The notes below the pieces were generated by a model. It did no database searches, was not told the DNA's origin, and was given only the letters and a program-made list of their open reading frames with translations. Positions 61,027-64,000 of a stretch of DNA of 64,000 bases are shown in pieces. The DNA is from Zygnema cylindricum (lineage: Eukaryota > Streptophyta > Zygnematophyceae > Zygnematales > Zygnemataceae), in contig JBBHKE010001435.1 of NCBI GenBank assembly GCA_037447655.1, positions 122,001-186,000 on the forward strand, read 5' to 3'. The position numbers and the translations under genes were made by a program. Within the stretch, counting starts at the first letter, position 1. Every line of letters starts with the position of its first letter.

Positions 61027-62319
61027 ACCCTCCACTAAGACTTTCAGATCTACTGATCCCACTAGATCTGTAGTAACTACTCTCCCATCCCCATACTCTA
61101 TCTCTACAGTAGGGATTTTCCTTAACTTAGTGAAGAGTTCTTTATCACGTCACATATGGATGGATGCACCTGAGTCGATAATCCATCCTTCTTGTGGAGC
61201 TTCCCGAATTGCTCCAAGGGCACACTTCTGTCTACGAGGGATCTCCTTCTCCTCCAGACTCTCGTCAAGAAGGAGCTCCCCATCCTCCTCAGAGGACTCA
61301 TCCTCGGTTTCTCCTGTCACTTTTGTATCGACAAGTGCCTTTTTCTTCCCTCCGGAAGAACCCCCTCCACGGTTCTCTTGGAGCCTTAGCTCTGACAGCT
61401 TGACACAATCTGCGATGAAGGGTCCCGGCTTTTTGCAAAAATGACATAGACCCTTTGGGGGCCTCGGTCCTCCAAGATGATCTCTTTCCCCTTTGTACGA
61501 TTTCTTCGGATCCTTCCCCCATCGGTCCCCTCATGCTGCTAGAGCTTGAATGCTCTTTCCTCCTCTCCTAATCTCCATTGTGTTTTCCTGCACAAGTATC
61601 ATCCTGACCACTGTGTTCAAATTCCATGAACTATCAGGCATTTCCTTTACTCGATACACTATGTTCTCGAACTCATCTGGTAACTTCATGATAAGAGTGT
61701 TAACTTTCATTTTCAATGTACCTGTTCGCCCGACACTTTCCATCTCCATATACAAACAAGAAAGATCATTACAATAATCTAACATCTTTCCTCCTTTGTA
61801 AGTGTAACTCACTAGCTTTTGCTCAGCCAACTGGAGCTCCTGAATAGTTCCAGCTCTATAAATCTCCACCAAACTCACCCACAACTCCTCGGCCTTGTAA
61901 ATGTGAAGATGAGGAGTGGCCAAAGCTTCAGTGAGATGCCTGAGAATGAAGTTCTTGGCAGCCATGTTTACATCCTCCCACATTTGAGTATCGTTCTCCG
62001 TGGTCTTCACGGTCGCTGCTCATGATACTGTGGCAATAGGAGTAAGGGGTGTCTCCTTCCCTTTCCCCTTTTTGGACACACTGCTGTCCCCATTATCTGC
62101 CTCCTCCGCTGAGGCAGGCGTGTCTACAGGAAACCTTACTCCTCCAAATCCTGGTGGAGTTCCCGAAGGTGGACGTTTCACTTGTCCACTAACGATACCC
62201 CGGTATCGTTTTTCACACAAAGCTCCCATCATCATGGCTTCCCAATAGATGAACCCAAATCCATTGAAGGTGGGCACCCTAGATGGTGGGCCCATAATCT
62301 GCAATTCTGTGTCCTCCAT
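61027..62319 (-). pseudogene. Copia H: gag and protease start
   Basis: The first ATG at 62319 lies inside the right LTR and reads MEDTELQIMGPPSRVPTFNG through the primer-binding site. A TGA near 62020 splits gag; the second frame 62010-61531 has GTIQELQLAEQKLVSY and EIRRGGKSIQALAA. A stop, then a knuckle whose His is replaced (CHFCKKPGPFIADC, near 61402-61445). The acidic tail leads to WIIDSGASIHM, the protease active site, near 61160-61195, then the break at solo LTR I. Confidence 0.88.
62285..62299 (-). promoter_or_regulatory. Copia H primer-binding site (initiator tRNA-Met anticodon arm)
   Basis: Minus strand GATTATGGGCCCACC, one mismatch to the 15-nt complement, directly at the LTR edge and inside gag. 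Confidence 0.75.
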
Positions 62320-63348
62320 TGGACTACAGAATTCAGGAAGCCTCTAGATAGTATTTAACTAACCACTTCAAGCCACAACCACTGCTGCCGAAAAAGGCAA
62401 ACTGACAATTTGACTACACCCATGTGCAGCCTGGACTCCCATGAGTCGTAGCAAAAAGAATTTTTTTCACTGAAAACGGCCAACCAGCCGATAAATTATA
62501 GGGTGGCAAAGATGCCAATTTATACAAACTCTCAAAGAGAGAGAGGACTATCTACCTGATTTTTCCTAAGTCCTAGTTTTTCCTAGTTCTCTCTCACAAC
62601 CCCTATCTATTGCCCGTACGAACCAATCAGAACACTGTACAGTACTAGAAAGTACTAGTGCCGATATACTTTTTGTACAGCCTCTGTACGACAAGGCCAT
62701 TAGGCCTACGCGTGTCTATTTTCCACTTGTCAATACGTTCCTCGGAATTCCCGCGACCGAATGTCATCTCTCCACGTGGCGCCAGGTCATGCCACGTCAC
62801 TAAATGCCAAAGTGACCATTCCGAGATTTCGGCGATGATGTGCGCCGTTAGATTTGACGCGAAATGGAATATCAGCTGTAATAAATACTTGCGAAATTTT
62901 TGTTTCGCTGTCGAGACAGACTGCGCAATAACCGTTTGAATTTAGTACAGTACTTCGTATTTCGTAAAAATGTATCTGTGCGTGTCGTAAAGAGTTTCAG
63001 TTAAATGATTTTTGTATAACACAATAGTTTAAATATTAATGAAACCCTATATATCCTAACGGACTTCTACGACAGATTGGTTAGAGCTAACGGCTACGCC
63101 GCGCTCTGCCGGTCGGGGGTTCGAGTCCTGCCGGAGTCAACCTTTTGTTGAGAGTGACTTAAGTCACTCTTTAGTCCTTCCTATGGAGTTGAGGCAGCCA
63201 TGGCTCTATCGCTCTCTCTCTCCTCCAGTGACTACAACAAGTATGGGGGTAAGAGATAAAAGATGGAGGCAGGCTGCCTACATTTTCTTTATATGTTTTC
63301 CGCTAATTAATTTAGACCTAGAAAATACAAAAACTACTTATTTCAACA
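62300..63348 (-). repeat. Copia H right LTR, shared between two tandem copies
   Basis: 1049 bp. On the left it abuts the primer-binding site and gag of H (as a 5' LTR). On the right it abuts the polypurine tract and RNase H of the next copy (as a 3' LTR). Confidence 0.92.
63061..63140 (+). promoter_or_regulatory. tRNA-like A/B-box module in the shared LTR (best copy)
   Basis: A box TGGTTAGAGCT at 63078-63088 and a perfect B box GGTTCGAGTCC at 63118-63128, about 40 nt apart as in tRNA genes. A T-arm CGGGG-GTTCGAG-TCCTG can form with G-U pairs. The acceptor stem is poor, so a functional tRNA is unlikely. Confidence 0.7.
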
Positions 63349-64000
63349 CTCTTCTAATTTTCTAGTCTATTTTTAACTTTTCTTTTAATCCACATTTTTC
63401 CCTACAATATTTTAACTTTGGAGAGGGCACAGGTTTGGTCATCATGTCAGCCACCATTTCCTCATCAGATCTATATTCAAGATTCACTATTTTATTCTCC
63501 ACTATTTCTCTTACAAAACTTAATCTTATGTCCATATGTTTAGCCTTAAAATGGTGTTTTGGATTGGCTGCAATTGCTATGGCCGCTTGATTATCACAAA
63601 ACACTTCATGCACTCCCTCCTTCATATACCCCAATTCTAGCAGCAAGGACTTGACCCACATCAACTCTTTCACAGCACAACAAGAGGCCATGTACTCAGC
63701 CTCCATAGTGGACTGAGAAACCACCTTTTGTTGCTTACTGCTCCAACAGCAAGCACCCTCCCCAACATACAACACATACCCAAAAGTGCATCGTCTCATA
63801 GGTGCGTCCCCATAACTCGCGTCACTCCAAGTAGTGATGTTAGTGTGCTCCCCTCCCAAATGTAACCATAACTCTCTAGTTCCCACCAGATATCTCATGA
63901 CTCTCTGGGCTGCCTCCAAGTCTCTCTTCCTAGGATCATTAAGACGACTACTGAGTACTCCAACTGCTGCCGCTATGTCTGGCCTGGTACAGTTCATAAA
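63349..64000 (-). mobile_element. Second Copia H copy: RNase H end, runs off the window
   Basis: Polypurine tract, then the RNase H frame 63997-63362 open to the window edge, with the same text as 56882-57610 (MNCTRPDIAAAVGVLS, WSDASYGD, STMEAEY, CDNQAA) and only a few substitutions. Its other LTR should lie several kb to the right. Confidence 0.92.

Larger units (their letters stand above)
55796..63348 (-). mobile_element. Copia H: element sharing its right LTR with a tandem neighbour
   Basis: LTRs at 55796-56868 and 62300-63348 (TGCAATTCTGTGTCC...TTATTTCAACA on plus). The interior in minus-strand Copia order is gag, protease, integrase, RT, RNase H. Just past the right LTR, a second copy of the 3' internal end (polypurine tract and RNase H) begins, so LTR-internal-LTR-internal is a tandem array. 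Solo LTR I sits in the protease region. Several stops. Confidence 0.92.

Noticed and set aside
63061-63140. A real tRNA gene
   Set aside because: A and B boxes are good but acceptor pairing is poor and it lies inside an LTR; kept as a tRNA-like promoter module only.

Overview
This is a repeat-dominated piece of a eukaryotic nuclear genome. It has AT-rich intergenic DNA, two 10-base N gaps, GT-AG introns with very long T or CT tracts, and layers of plant-type LTR retrotransposons. Primer-binding sites match plant initiator tRNA-Met, and one Ty3/Gypsy element encodes a cytosine DNA methyltransferase. From memory, retrotransposon-borne methyltransferases are reported from charophyte algae and dinoflagellates. 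Together these suggest a large-genome streptophyte, plausibly a charophyte such as Chara. The species assignment is inference.

Layout. 1-4605: a plus-strand Copia (E) inserted into a minus-strand Copia (D). 4.7-10.2 kb: decayed DNA-transposon territory, with an unassigned broken ORF, a pogo/Tigger-like DDE pseudogene that kept two short introns, and a family of short palindromes with core CAGCGACGA. 10.2-12.9 kb: AT-rich DNA with decayed MITE-like sequence. 12951-18572: the only clear host gene, the 3' part of a hybrid histidine kinase (four visible exons; the N-box and upstream exons are not visible), whose introns hold MITEs. 18.6-21.7 kb: noncoding DNA, a MITE, and a 195-bp direct repeat that may belong to LTRs of Gypsy A.

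21.7-45.9 kb is a nested stack on the minus strand. Gypsy A is oldest. Reading 5' to 3' it carries gag, retropepsin, a DNA C5-methyltransferase domain, RT, RNase H, integrase and a C-terminal PHD finger. Copia J (39580-43924) sits in methyltransferase catalytic motif IV. Gypsy B (21807-35874, perfect 5-bp target duplication) splits the PHD finger. Copia C (25053-31403, perfect target duplication) sits inside B at the RT catalytic motif. All copies are decayed.

45.9-48.7 kb holds a GA microsatellite with a gap, a 17-bp minisatellite and unassigned DNA. 48.7-64 kb is again Copia: solo LTR F, broken Copia G (carrying a 1.25-kb solo-LTR-like insertion K and a MITE), and Copia H. H shares its right LTR with the next copy in a tandem array and is interrupted by solo LTR I.

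The Copia elements form one superfamily with unusual shared traits. The primer-binding site complements the anticodon arm, not the 3' end, of initiator tRNA-Met. In several copies gag starts inside the LTR and reads through that site. Every well-preserved LTR holds an antisense tRNA-like module (A/B boxes in the best copies) plus conserved hairpins. The strongest candidates for something new are the methyltransferase-plus-PHD Gypsy element and the tRNA-like Copia LTRs.
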